A DNA stretch of 8,556 nt, from positions 1 to 8,556 of the forward strand of contig JAIPCS010000143.1 of the NCBI GenBank assembly GCA_021738105.1, in the 5' to 3' direction. How positions within the stretch are numbered: position 1 is the first letter of the stretch; each line of letters begins with the position of its first letter. The notes under the pieces are model-generated. The model was given only the letters and a program-made list of their open reading frames with translations, did no database searches and was not told where the DNA came from. The stretch is from Sulfuritalea sp. GTDB taxonomy: Bacteria; Pseudomonadota; Gammaproteobacteria; Burkholderiales; Rhodocyclaceae. This document shows positions 1 through 6,087 of this stretch, in pieces. The position numbers and the translations under genes are program-made.

Positions 1-571
1 AGGTGTTGATGTCGAGGTTGTTGGTCGGCTCATCGAACAGCAGGATGTCGGGGTTGGCAAACAGCGCCTGCACCAGCAACACGCGCAGCTTCCAGCCCGG
101 CGCCACTTCGCTCATCGGTCCGGTGTGCTGCTCGATGGGAATGCCCGCGCCCAGCAACAATTCGCCGGCGCGCGATTCGGCGGTGTAGCCGTCGTACTCG
201 GCGAAGTGCGCTTCGAGGTCGGCAGCGCGCATGTAGTCGTCTTCCGTAGCGTCCGGATTGGCGTAGATCGCATCGCGCTCCGACATGCAGGCCCACATCT
301 CGGCATGGCCCATCATCACCACATCGAGCACGCGCATCTCTTCGTAGGCGAACTGGTCCTGCTTCAGGTAGGCCATGCGCTCGCCCGTATCGAGCGAGAC
401 ATTGCCGGCAGAAGATTCCAGCACCCCGGCGAGAATTTTCATGAAGGTGGTCTTGCCCGAGCCGTTGGCGCCGATCAGGCCGTAGCGATTGCCCTCGCCG
501 AACTTGACCGAGACGTTTTCAAAAAGTGGCTTGGCGCCGAACTGGATGGTGACATTTGAAGCGACGAGCAT
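1..571 (-). CDS. ybiT: ABC-F family ATPase, YbiT type (N-terminal part, runs off the window)
   Basis: The first 190 residues are visible and the rest lies beyond position 1. ABC-F proteins have two ATPase domains and no membrane part; they act in the cytoplasm on ribosomes, and YbiT is one of the housekeeping members. Seen in the sequence: the N-terminus [20 protein letters not shown], Walker A GANGSGKT at residues 34-41, and Walker B ILLFDEP followed by TNNLD at about residues 175-186. The signature segment reads [12 protein letters not shown] (about 153-164) instead of the usual LSGG. As I recall, that replacement is characteristic of YbiT and not of EttA or Uup. The start ATG (complement of 569-571) gives exactly the family N-terminus. 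A possible -10 (TAAAAT on the minus strand, complement of 617-622) lies about 45 bases upstream, with no good -35. The gene is unrelated in function to the accessory genes that follow. Confidence 0.93.
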   Translation of the reverse strand, partial: MLVASNVTIQFGAKPLFENVSVKFGEGNRYGLIGANGSGKTTFMKILAGVLESSAGNVSLDTGERMAYLKQDQFAYEEMRVLDVVMMGHAEMWACMSERDAIYANPDATEDDYMRAADLEAHFAEYDGYTAESRAGELLLGAGIPIEQHTGPMSEVAPGWKLRVLLVQALFANPDILLFDEPTNNLDINT

Positions 572-673
572 GGGAGTGCAACCGGGAAAGGTGCCTGTAA
601 ATTCGGCGAGGGCGCTATTTTACTTGCAGCCACGCGGAAAGTCGGCTCTGGCGTGGCTTTGCATGCCGGGAAA

Positions 674-790
674 CTTGGGAAGCACTGATCAAGTCCGTTC
701 GCGTTGAGCCTGTCGAAACGCAGTTACTTCGAATCAAGGGCTTCGACGTGCTCAGCCCGAACGGTAGGCACTTGTTCAGCATTTCCCAAG
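674..790. repeat. Imperfect inverted-repeat element of 117 bp (MITE/REPIN-like)
   Basis: The element begins with CTTGGGAA (674-681) and ends with its exact complement TTCCCAAG (783-790). The inner arms 695-717 and 742-764 are inverted copies matching at 19 of 23 positions; the left arm contains GAGCCTGTCGAA and the right arm TTCGAC...GCTCAGCCCGAACGG. Between outer and inner arms, CTGATCAAG on the left is mirrored by CTTGTTCAG on the right. The central spacer is about 24 bases. It encodes nothing. The architecture is that of a small non-autonomous palindromic element such as a REPIN or MITE. No clear target-site duplication flanks it. Confidence 0.7.
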
Positions 791-961
791 GTGTCGCGCG
801 ACTATCCGCCCAGGCGCTTTACCCGGTGGGCGCGGCAGGCAGGCTGTTTACCGAACTCCTGCAACGAGGCTTCGCCGAGGGGCAAACTGCTCCCGGCGTC
901 ACGGTTGAATATCGCCCTTGCAAGGCGCTCGCGGCCACGCGATGGGCTTGGCAAATCGACG

Positions 962-985
962 AAAGTCGGCGCTGGTAATACGGCG
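962..985 (+). repeat. Copy of the same short dispersed motif
   Basis: AAAGTCGGCGCTGG followed by ACGGCG over 24 bases. The preceding bases allow a CGAC-GAAA-GTCG stem-loop with a GNRA-type loop. It is non-coding and sits upstream of the small membrane peptide gene. Confidence 0.5.
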
Positions 986-1053
986 GGCAGGCGCATCCCA
1001 TGAGCCACTTGCCCTGTAGGCTCGGCACACACTCACTTGGGAGGGGCCGCATC

Positions 1054-1236
1054 ATGTTTCTGGAGCAATTGGTTCGCCTGATGGCCTGGCTGGGGGAATG
1101 CTTCGTCGTAATGGCGCTGCTTGTCCTGCTTGTGGTCGGAGTCGGCCTGTGGTCCCACGACTTTCCGAGGGCGGGAATCGTCATCGCCGGCGGCGCGGTC
1201 TGGTTCATCGTCAGCGCGGTGAAAAGCAAGCGCTAG
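1054..1236 (+). CDS. Small membrane protein, 60 residues, function unknown
   Basis: The predicted peptide starts MFLEQLVRLMAWLGECF and is largely hydrophobic. One likely membrane segment spans about residues 15-33 (VVMALLVLLVVGVGL core) and a second about 39-55 (AGIVIAGGAVWFIVSAV), followed by a basic end, KSKR. I chose ATG 1054 because a strong purine-rich ribosome site, GGGAGGGG at 1039-1046, lies 7 bases upstream; the longer frame starting at 1000 has no such site. No family is recognised. It is separated from vapB by about 90 bases that contain the vapB promoter, so the two are probably not one operon. The clean ribosome site and membrane-like composition argue that it is translated, but a chance frame cannot be excluded. 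Confidence 0.55.
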   Translation: MFLEQLVRLMAWLGECFVVMALLVLLVVGVGLWSHDFPRAGIVIAGGAVWFIVSAVKSKR

Positions 1237-1284
1237 ACCGCTCGCGGATGCCTGGCGGCACACCGTCCGGGTTCCGGCCGACTC

Positions 1285-1312
1285 TGCTATGATCCGTCTT
1301 ACCTAGTCTTAC
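1285..1312 (+). promoter_or_regulatory. vapBC promoter (extended -10) and tandem-repeat operator candidate
   Basis: An extended -10 element, TGCTATGAT, lies at 1285-1293 with no convincing -35. Immediately downstream GTCTTAC occurs twice, at 1296-1302 and 1306-1312. The spacing is exactly 10 bases, one DNA turn, so both copies face the same side of the helix. The repeats cover the expected transcription start and lie just before the ribosome site GGAG (1317-1320) of vapB. Type II antitoxins with AbrB-type DNA-binding domains commonly repress their own operon through sites in this position. The binding role here is inferred. Confidence 0.5.
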
Positions 1313-1325
1313 TTATGGAGTTGCC

Positions 1326-1592
1326 ATGACCACGGTGCGGGTGTCGAGCAAGGGCCAGATTGTCATTCCCCGACAGTTGCGGGCCGCATTTCACATCGAA
1401 GCCGGCAGCGAGCTGGCGATTTTTGTCGAGGGCGACGAGATTCGTTTGCGCCAGGCGGACCAGCGCTTTGCCCGCACCGATATCGCGACGGGCCTCGGCC
1501 TGCTGGCGAAACCGGGGCGCAAGGCGCCCGCGCCGGCGGAGATCAAGCAGGTCATCGGTGAAATGCTGAAGCGGAAGAATTCCTCACGGTGA
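1326..1592 (+). CDS. vapB: VapB antitoxin, AbrB/MazE-type DNA-binding protein
   Basis: This is an 88-residue protein that neutralises the VapC ribonuclease encoded next to it and probably represses the operon. Residues 1-45 form the swapped-hairpin AbrB fold, with the typical TTVRVSSKGQIVIPRQLR opening and a GSELAIFVEGDEIRLRQ strand region. The C-terminal half (about 55-88) is proline- and lysine-rich; in this family that part wraps around the toxin. The start ATG follows GGAG with a 5-base gap. The stop codon is 7 bases before vapC, as expected for a coupled toxin-antitoxin operon. There is no sign of damage. Confidence 0.92.
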   Translation: MTTVRVSSKGQIVIPRQLRAAFHIEAGSELAIFVEGDEIRLRQADQRFARTDIATGLGLLAKPGRKAPAPAEIKQVIGEMLKRKNSSR

Positions 1593-1599
1593 CGCGGCG

Positions 1600-2001
1600 A
1601 TGATCGTACTCGACACCAATCTGCTGTTGCGCTACCTGCTTAACGACGATGTCGCGCAGGCTGGGCGCGTCGCGCGCCTGCTGGAAACTACCGCGCAAAT
1701 CACCGTCACGCCCACCATCATTCTTGAACTGGTCTGGGTGCTGGAATGCAGCGATTGCTCGCGCGCCGAGATTGCCGTCGCGCTGCGCCATGTGCTGGGC
1801 TTGCCGGCCATGAGGCTGGCGAACGAGGCTGCGCTGTACCGCGCCGTGCAGTGGTTCGAGCAGGGGCTGGACTTCGCCGATGCGCTGCATCTGGGCCTGT
1901 CGCCCGCCACGGCCACGCTGGTGACTTTCGACAAGGATTTTGTCGGCAAGGCCAAACGCGCCGAAGCCTTTCCGGTAGTGGCTTTGTGCCGGGCACGATG
2001 A
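1600..2001 (+). CDS. vapC: VapC toxin, PIN-domain ribonuclease
   Basis: The 133-residue single-domain protein has the full length of the VapC family. PIN-domain toxins are Mg-dependent RNases that cut tRNA or rRNA when freed from VapB. The acidic active-site residues are all visible: Asp5 in IVLDTNLLLRYL, Glu43 in IILELVWVL, Asp94 in GLDFADALHL, and the Asp pair in VTFDKDF (111/113). The pair with vapB therefore appears intact. The stop TGA (1999-2001) overlaps an ATG at 1998 that begins the truncated methyltransferase stub; vapC was once translationally coupled to that gene, or the gene was placed directly against it. Confidence 0.93.
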   Translation: MIVLDTNLLLRYLLNDDVAQAGRVARLLETTAQITVTPTIILELVWVLECSDCSRAEIAVALRHVLGLPAMRLANEAALYRAVQWFEQGLDFADALHLGLSPATATLVTFDKDFVGKAKRAEAFPVVALCRAR

Positions 2002-2043
2002 GCGCGCCGTCGGACGCCGTCGAAACCTTCGTCGCCCGCTGGC
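1998..2043 (+). pseudogene. 5' stub of an MmeI-like (type IIL) DNA methyltransferase gene
   Basis: From ATG 1998 the frame reads MSAPSDAVETFVARW and then changes to sequence with no protein character (LPHANFRQRG and onward). The first 15 residues look like the extreme N-terminus of large class I SAM-dependent DNA methyltransferases of the MmeI/YeeA type, which I recall starting with an acidic x-VExFIAxW helix. The same start occurs again in this window: 2016-2043 matches 3060-3087 at 24 of 28 bases, and AVETFVARW aligns with DVETFIANW. The break comes right after the Trp codon and leads into a segment carrying the dispersed motif at 2081. The rest of the gene, normally around a thousand codons, is absent. 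The family assignment rests on a short stretch, so confidence is moderate. Confidence 0.55.
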
Positions 2044-2080
2044 TGCCGCATGCAAATTTCCGGCAACGCGGTTCGCGACA

Positions 2081-2104
2081 AAAGTCGGCGCTGGCGGCAC
2101 GGCG
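2081..2104 (+). repeat. Copy of a short dispersed motif (AAAGTCGGCG...ACGGCG)
   Basis: AAAGTCGGCG-CTG followed by ACGGCG over 24 bases. It is shared with 962-985 on the same strand and with 6064-6087 on the opposite strand. Here CGAC-AAAA-GTCG around the 5' end can form a tiny stem-loop. It lies about 40 bases after the point where the methyltransferase stub is interrupted. Confidence 0.5.
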
Positions 2105-2151
2105 TTTTTCGTGCGGGCCGCCAACCGTGGCGGCAGGTCCGGGCAGTGTCT

Positions 2152-2850
2152 TCAGTCGCGACTGCGGTTATTGTTGCCGGGCTCCAGCGTGCGGTCGCCA
2201 CCGACGATGCGCAGGGTGCGCATCGGATAGATTTCCACATAGCTGAGCGCCAGCGCGAGCCCGGCGATCAGGTAGCGACCGAAGAAAAACGCCACGAGCA
2301 TCATCATGCCGATGCGCGCCAGATGCATGCTGAAGTCCCAATTGAATTCGAGGCGGATTTCCTCCGGGTTCATGCGCTCGTAGCCGCGACGGAACTCTTC
2401 GGCGACCTTGCTGGCGAATACATACAGCAGCGCAAGGAGGATGGCCGGATCGCCGGACAGGCCGGACCAGAACCCCGGCGGAAAAATCACGCTGCCGAAA
2501 AATACCAGCGAAAGCCAGTAGGGAAAGCCGAGCAGCAGAAGCAGCAGCAGCCAGATCGCGGGGTACGCGACAAGCATGCCCAAAAATGCGACTTTTGCCG
2601 GAATGTCTGCCGGCGGCCTCGCTTTCGGATCGGTGAGAATGAAGGCCCGGATATGCAGGGCGATCATGGCCGCCAGCGCGCTCGCGCCGTCGAACCAGAT
2701 TTCGAACAGCGCCACCGTGGAAGACCAGTCCAGCAGATGGACGCCTGCCACGGGGATGGCATTTCTCAGCACCACCAGCCAGGGGCGCGGCCCTTCGAGA
2801 AAGGGCGCCAGATGGCTGCGGGGAGGACCTTGCCTTCGGTGCGGCGTCAT
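2152..2850 (-). CDS. Polytopic inner-membrane protein (DUF6498-like), function unknown
   Basis: The protein is 232 residues from ATG at 2850. Hydrophobic segments are visible at about 31-50 (AIPVAGVHLLDWSSTVALFE), 55-73, 86-107 (with a run of leucines), 110-128, 135-151 and 176-206, giving roughly five or six membrane spans. The xPVAGVxLxxWSxxxLFEIW pattern near the first span and the C-terminal ALSYVEIYPMRTLR remind me of DUF6498-type proteins; this is a weak family call. The frame stays open upstream to 3048, but residues encoded there are Arg/Pro/Gly-rich and non-membrane, so I prefer 2850. No start has a strong ribosome site; AGG lies about 8-10 bases upstream of 2850. It is the only minus-strand gene inside the eroded plus-strand island. 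Confidence 0.7.
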   Translation of the reverse strand: MTPHRRQGPPRSHLAPFLEGPRPWLVVLRNAIPVAGVHLLDWSSTVALFEIWFDGASALAAMIALHIRAFILTDPKARPPADIPAKVAFLGMLVAYPAIWLLLLLLLGFPYWLSLVFFGSVIFPPGFWSGLSGDPAILLALLYVFASKVAEEFRRGYERMNPEEIRLEFNWDFSMHLARIGMMMLVAFFFGRYLIAGLALALSYVEIYPMRTLRIVGGDRTLEPGNNNRSRD

Positions 2851-3047
2851 GGGGCTTGCCTGGCGGGAGCGTAAGGAAGGAAGCGTATCGCACATCGACG
2901 GCGAATGGCGCGTTCGCGGGTCGGCGAGGACCGCGACACCATCATCACCGAGTCGCCGCCCCGTTCGCCCGCCCGTTTCGCCCTCCGGCGCACGCGGGCC
3001 GGGGAATTTCGCCATGCTAGTATTTGGCATATTCCGCGCCCCCGACA

Positions 3048-3353
3048 ATGAGCCCTCACGACGTCGAAACCTTCATCGCCAACTGGCAGGATGTCACCGC
3101 TTCCGAGTTGGCAACGGCACAGAGTTTCGTCATCTGGCTGTGCCGCCTGCTCTACCTGCCCGCGCCGCACGCCACGCCCGAACGACCCGCCGCGCTGGCC
3201 GACGCACTGAACTCCGCACCGCAGACCGAGCAACAACTCGCCGCCAACTTCACCTGCATGGGGCGCCGCAAATCCCGCCTGCCCGAGATCATCAAAGCCT
3301 TCGAAGCCCTCGGCCGCGCGCGTCGTCTCGATGACGGGCGCTGGCTGGGGTAA
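3048..3353 (+). pseudogene. Internally deleted relic of an MmeI-like (type IIL) DNA methyltransferase, 101 residues
   Basis: The frame is open from ATG 3048 to TAA 3351-3353. Residues 1-46 (MSPHDVETFIANW, then ASELATAQSFVI-LCRLL and PAPHATPE) match what I know as the N-terminus of large MmeI/YeeA-like class I DNA methyltransferases. Residues 47-101 (RPAALADAL, TEQQLAANFT, GRRKSRLPEIIKAFEALG, RARRLDDGRWLG) match the extreme C-terminal winged-helix-like tail of the same proteins. The nuclease motif, the SAM-binding and NPPY catalytic motifs and the target-recognition region between them are missing. The result is a fusion of both ends, still in frame. It cannot methylate or cut DNA. The frame at 3024 starts with TTG and adds nothing; ATG 3048 is the family start. 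It may still be expressed as a small peptide and ends 37 bases before the antitoxin gene. Confidence 0.65.
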
Positions 3354-3390
3354 GCTTGCACTTCAGCAATCCCGACAACAAGGAGATGTC

Positions 3391-3648
3391 ATGTCTGCCG
3401 ACGATCCCAGCCTGAGTCAAACCGATTTGCGCCGCCTGGAAAAACTGGCGAGCGCCGCCGGCCGCACGCCGCGCGCCATGTTGAAGTTCGTTCTGCGCGA
3501 CGGGTTCACCGAAACCGAACGGGTCGTGCGTGCTGTTCGTGCTGGACGCAAAGATGTGGTGGCAGGGCGCACCCGCTCGCACGCGGCAGTGATGGAAGAG
3601 GCCGCATCGATCCTGTCGGGCCATGCCAAGTCGCAACAAGCCGCTTGA
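3391..3648 (+). CDS. Antitoxin, ribbon-helix-helix/ParD-like (partner of the broken toxin)
   Basis: The protein is 85 residues: MSADDPSLSQTDLRRLEKLA, then AAGRTPRAMLKFVLRDGF, and a charged helical C-terminus with RSHAAVMEEAASIL. The LSQTDLRRLEKLAxxxGRTPRAML segment (about 8-32) is the sort of short strand plus two helices found in CopG/ParD-like antitoxins, which bind DNA as dimers and cap the toxin with their C-terminal tail. I start at ATG 3391 because AAGGAG (3380-3385) lies 5 bases upstream; the longer frame from 3331 overlaps the preceding relic. The toxin gene begins inside its 3' end at 3623, the standard arrangement. With the toxin interrupted, this is now effectively an orphan antitoxin. 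Confidence 0.75.
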   Translation: MSADDPSLSQTDLRRLEKLASAAGRTPRAMLKFVLRDGFTETERVVRAVRAGRKDVVAGRTRSHAAVMEEAASILSGHAKSQQAA

Positions 3649-3925
3649 CTGATCGGCAACCGCAGAGCGGGAGTTGATCGACGGCCTGGTGCATATTGCC
3701 GAAAACAGTCTGCAAGGTGCCCGGCTAGTCAAATCCCGCATCGAGCGCGCGGGACGTTTTCTCGAACAGAATCCTCGCAGGGGCAAACCCGGAGTTGCTT
3801 CCGGCACGCGCGAATACCCCGTGCCAAAAACTAGCTATACGCTGATCTACGAAGAGGGCGTCAACGCCATTCACATCCTTCATTGCTGGCACCAGCGCCG
3901 ACAACGAATTCCCGGCGACGCCTGA
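3623..3925 (+). pseudogene. ParE/RelE-superfamily toxin with a nonsense codon at position 10
   Basis: In one frame from ATG 3623 the sequence reads MPSRNKPLD-stop-SATAERELIDGLVHIAENS and continues without interruption to TGA 3923-3925, 100 codons plus stop, the usual length for ParE toxins. The stop is TGA at 3650-3652. ParE-like proteins commonly have Trp-Ser at this point, so TGG to TGA is the simplest explanation. The remainder has the expected parts: an N-terminal helix, GARLVKSRIERAGRFLEQNP, RRGKPG, the GTREYPVPKTSYTLIYEE strands and a C-terminal HILHCWHQRRQ. These toxins act on gyrase or mRNA. The ATG overlaps the antitoxin 3' end by 26 bases. Re-initiation at TTG 3674 would give an 83-residue product lacking the first strand and part of helix 1, probably inactive. 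A base-calling error is the main alternative. Confidence 0.78.
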
Positions 3926-3945
3926 GCGATGCGATCATCCCTGCC

Positions 3946-4294
3946 ATGAAGATTATCGAACTGCTTCAGTCGCTGACGGACGAGCCGGTTCAGTACGTGC
4001 TGGTGGGCGGGCTGGCCGTTCAATTGCACGGCTACATGCGCAGTACCTTCGACATTGATCTGGTGCTGGCGATGAACGATGACAACCTGGAGCGGTTCAT
4101 CAATGTCGCCAAGCGGCACGGCTTGACGCCGGGCATCCCGGTGCCTATCGATTCGCTGCGCAATGCAGACCAGATCGAAAAGTGGCATCGGGAGAAGGGC
4201 ATGTTGGCGTTTTCCTTGCGCGAACCGGCCCAAGGACCGGCTGGATATCGAAGCGCTGGAAAAGATCAAGCGTGGCGAGGATCCGAATGACTGA
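3946..4294 (+). pseudogene. Nucleotidyltransferase (AbiEii/MNT-like fold) with an internal frame-shifting deletion
   Basis: From ATG 3946 the frame encodes 94 good residues: MKIIELLQSLTDEPVQYVLV, GGLAVQLHGY, STFDIDLVL, and on to KGMLAFSLREP. GG at 21-22 and DxD at 37/39 are the core of a nucleotidyltransferase active site. After LREP (about 4227) this frame runs into meaningless sequence and stops at 4290. One frame over, beginning at 4231, the sequence reads PKDRLDIEALEKIKRGEDPND and stops at 4292-4294, which is the standard C-terminal end of the same family. The middle part, which normally carries the third catalytic acid (a VDVL-type strand) and perhaps 40-60 residues, is gone, and the frame is shifted. 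The shared CCGG at the joint (4226-4229) suggests a microhomology deletion. The product should be inactive. The start lies 20 bases after the toxin stop. Confidence 0.72.
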
Positions 4295-4499
4295 AGTCGT
4301 CCGGACGCCGGTCACGATCCCGCAGGAGCTGATGCTCGCGCGGCTGGCTCAATCCGAGCAGATGCGGGAATTCTTCATTCAGATGTGGCTGCAGAATCCA
4401 TCTCTCGCGCAACAAGCCGGTCCGCGAGTGGGCGAGCTTCTCGCGGCTCTACCAGAGCCGGCGAGAAGCGTTCCGCCGGAAACTATTGACGGGCAATAG
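4287..4499 (+). CDS. Small protein (70 residues) coupled to the nucleotidyltransferase gene, unknown function
   Basis: ATG 4287 overlaps the original stop of the nucleotidyltransferase frame (4292-4294) by 8 bases. The gene was therefore probably translated by coupling with it. The product starts MTEVVRTPVTIPQELMLARL, has a helical middle (AQSEQMREFFIQMWLQNPSL) and ends PARSVPPETIDGQ; it is soluble and has no signal peptide. I do not recognise a family. Conservation of the overlap suggests a functional partner of the nucleotidyltransferase, for instance the other half of a two-gene toxin-antitoxin or phage-defence pair, but this is inference only. The frame itself is intact although its upstream partner is broken. 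It converges on tupA, with a hairpin terminator at its stop codon. Confidence 0.6.
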   Translation: MTEVVRTPVTIPQELMLARLAQSEQMREFFIQMWLQNPSLAQQAGPRVGELLAALPEPARSVPPETIDGQ

Positions 4500-4509
4500 C
4501 TCCCGTTTT
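4489..4509 (+). terminator. Intrinsic terminator candidate between convergent genes
   Basis: ACGGGC (4489-4494), loop AATA, then GC-T-CCCGT (4499-4506 with one bulged T), followed by TTT within a four-T run at 4506-4509. The stem overlaps the stop codon of the 70-residue gene and ends about 5 bases before the tupA stop. It fits plus-strand termination. In the minus direction the stem has no T run, so it would help tupA less. Confidence 0.5.
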
Positions 4510-4514
4510 CGTCA

Positions 4515-5371
4515 TCAGCGTGCCGCGTTCGGAAAGAACAACTGCTCGCCGCCGATCTTGTAGTCGGCAATGCCTTTCTGGCCGGCATCCGACACCAGCC
4601 AGTCGATGAATTTCTGGCCGTCCGCAACTTTGACGTGGGGATGTTTGGCCGGGTTGACCATGATCACGCCGTACTGGTTGAACAGTCGCTTGTCACCTTC
4701 AACGACGATGCCGAGTTCGCCGCGATTCTTGAAGTTGAGCCAGGTGGCGCGATCCGACAGGATGTAGGCATTCATCGACGACGCGGTGTTGAGTGAAGGA
4801 CCCATGCCGGAGCCGGTGTCGCGATACCAGGTGCCCTTTTTCGCATTGAGGTCAACACCGGCGGCTTTCCAGTAGCGCAATTCGGCGGCGTGGGTGCCGC
4901 TCTTGTCGCCGCGCGAGACGAAGGGCGATTTGGCGGCCTCAGTGCTCTGCATGCCGGGGATTTCGCTTCGCGAGCCGGCAATACGGCGCAGGCCTTCAAG
5001 GATGTCACTGCCTTTGGCTTTTGCCGGGTCGCTTTTCGGACCGATCACGACGAAGTCGTTGTACATGACTTCCTGACGTTTGACGCCGTAGCCGTCGGTG
5101 ACGAATTTTTCCTCGGCCACCTTGTTATGCACAAAGAGTACGTCAGCGTCGCCGCGCCGGCCGGTATCCAGGGCTTGGCCGGTGCCCTGGGCGATGACGC
5201 GAACCTTGATCCCGGAGCTTTTTTCAAATAGCGGCAACAAATGCTTGAACAGGCCGGATTGCTCGGTCGAGGTGGTCGAGGCCACAGTGATGTAGCGATC
5301 CTCCGCCTGGGCAAATGAAGTGGCCAGCAAAGTGGCGGCGCTGATTGCGGTGATGAAATGACGATGAAATT

Positions 5372-5375
<4 letters not shown>
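4515..5375 (-). CDS. tupA: Tungstate (or molybdate) ABC transporter, periplasmic binding protein
   Basis: This 286-residue protein captures the oxyanion in the periplasm and hands it to the TupB/TupC channel. Residues 1-24 form a signal peptide (basic KFHRH, hydrophobic core, AQA cleavage site before EDRYI). The mature protein opens with ITVASTTSTEQSGLF, the Thr/Ser-rich anion-binding loop of TupA. It continues with IAQGTGQALDTGRRGDADV, EEKFVTDGYGVKRQEVMYND and SRGDKSGTH (154-162), all typical of TupA rather than ModA or WtpA. Between LRRIA and KSPFVSRGD about a dozen extra residues (GSRSEIPGMQSTEA, roughly 134-147) are present compared with family members I remember. The start ATG overlaps the tupC stop by 4 bases (ATGA), so the two are translationally coupled. 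Tungstate preference is inferred from family membership. Confidence 0.9.
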
Positions 5376-6058
<683 letters not shown>

Positions 6059-6063
6059 GGCGT

Positions 6064-6087
6064 CGCCGTCTTATCAACGCCGACTTT
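6064..6087 (-). repeat. Copy of the short dispersed motif between tupB and tupC
   Basis: Read on the minus strand it is AAAGTCGGCG-TTG followed by ACGGCG, matching the copies at 962 and 2081 in the flanking blocks. It fills most of the 46-base gap between tupB and tupC and lies a few bases before the tupC start codon. Confidence 0.45.

Larger units (their letters stand above)
572..1053. other. Intergenic region without a credible gene
   Basis: This 482-base stretch holds the upstream region of ybiT, the inverted-repeat element at 674-790, and one copy of a short dispersed motif at 962-985. A partial match to that motif (AAAGTCGGC, then CTGGCG) begins at 638, just upstream of ybiT. Open frames on both strands here are short, rich in Arg, Ala and Pro, lack ribosome sites and resemble no family I know, so I read the region as non-coding. 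It looks like accumulated repeat debris separating the housekeeping ybiT gene from the accessory region. Confidence 0.6.

Noticed and set aside
125..559. Plus-strand frame of 144 codons opposite ybiT
   Set aside because: ybiT on the other strand is an unambiguous conserved gene; this frame is its shadow.
802..1229. Minus-strand frames covering 802-1032 and 819-1229
   Set aside because: No recognisable domain, no ribosome site, composition typical of GC-rich non-coding DNA, and overlap with the better-supported peptide gene at 1054.
2050..2874. Long plus-strand frame of 274 codons
   Set aside because: It is the antisense shadow of the membrane protein gene; its composition is very rich in Arg, Gln and His, and it has no ribosome site.
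2851..3048. N-terminal extension of the minus-strand membrane protein up to 3048
   Set aside because: The frame is open, but the added 66 residues are Arg/Gly/Pro-rich, contain no membrane segment and would start opposite the relic's own start codon. The membrane-protein character begins after 2850.
3674..3925. Toxin gene starting at TTG 3674 as an intact 83-residue gene
   Set aside because: TTG lacks a ribosome site, and the upstream in-frame SATAEREL is typical toxin sequence interrupted only by one TGA. A broken 100-residue gene fits better, although weak re-initiation cannot be excluded.
3883..4290. Single 135-residue protein for the nucleotidyltransferase region
   Set aside because: The first ~21 residues overlap the toxin's 3' end without family character, and the last ~20 residues are an out-of-frame reading of PKDRLDIEALEKIKRG.
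1998..4499. A new working multi-gene defence system in the island
   Set aside because: Four of the components are visibly broken. The intact ones (vapBC, orphan antitoxin, a membrane protein, a small protein) do not make a recognisable joint system.
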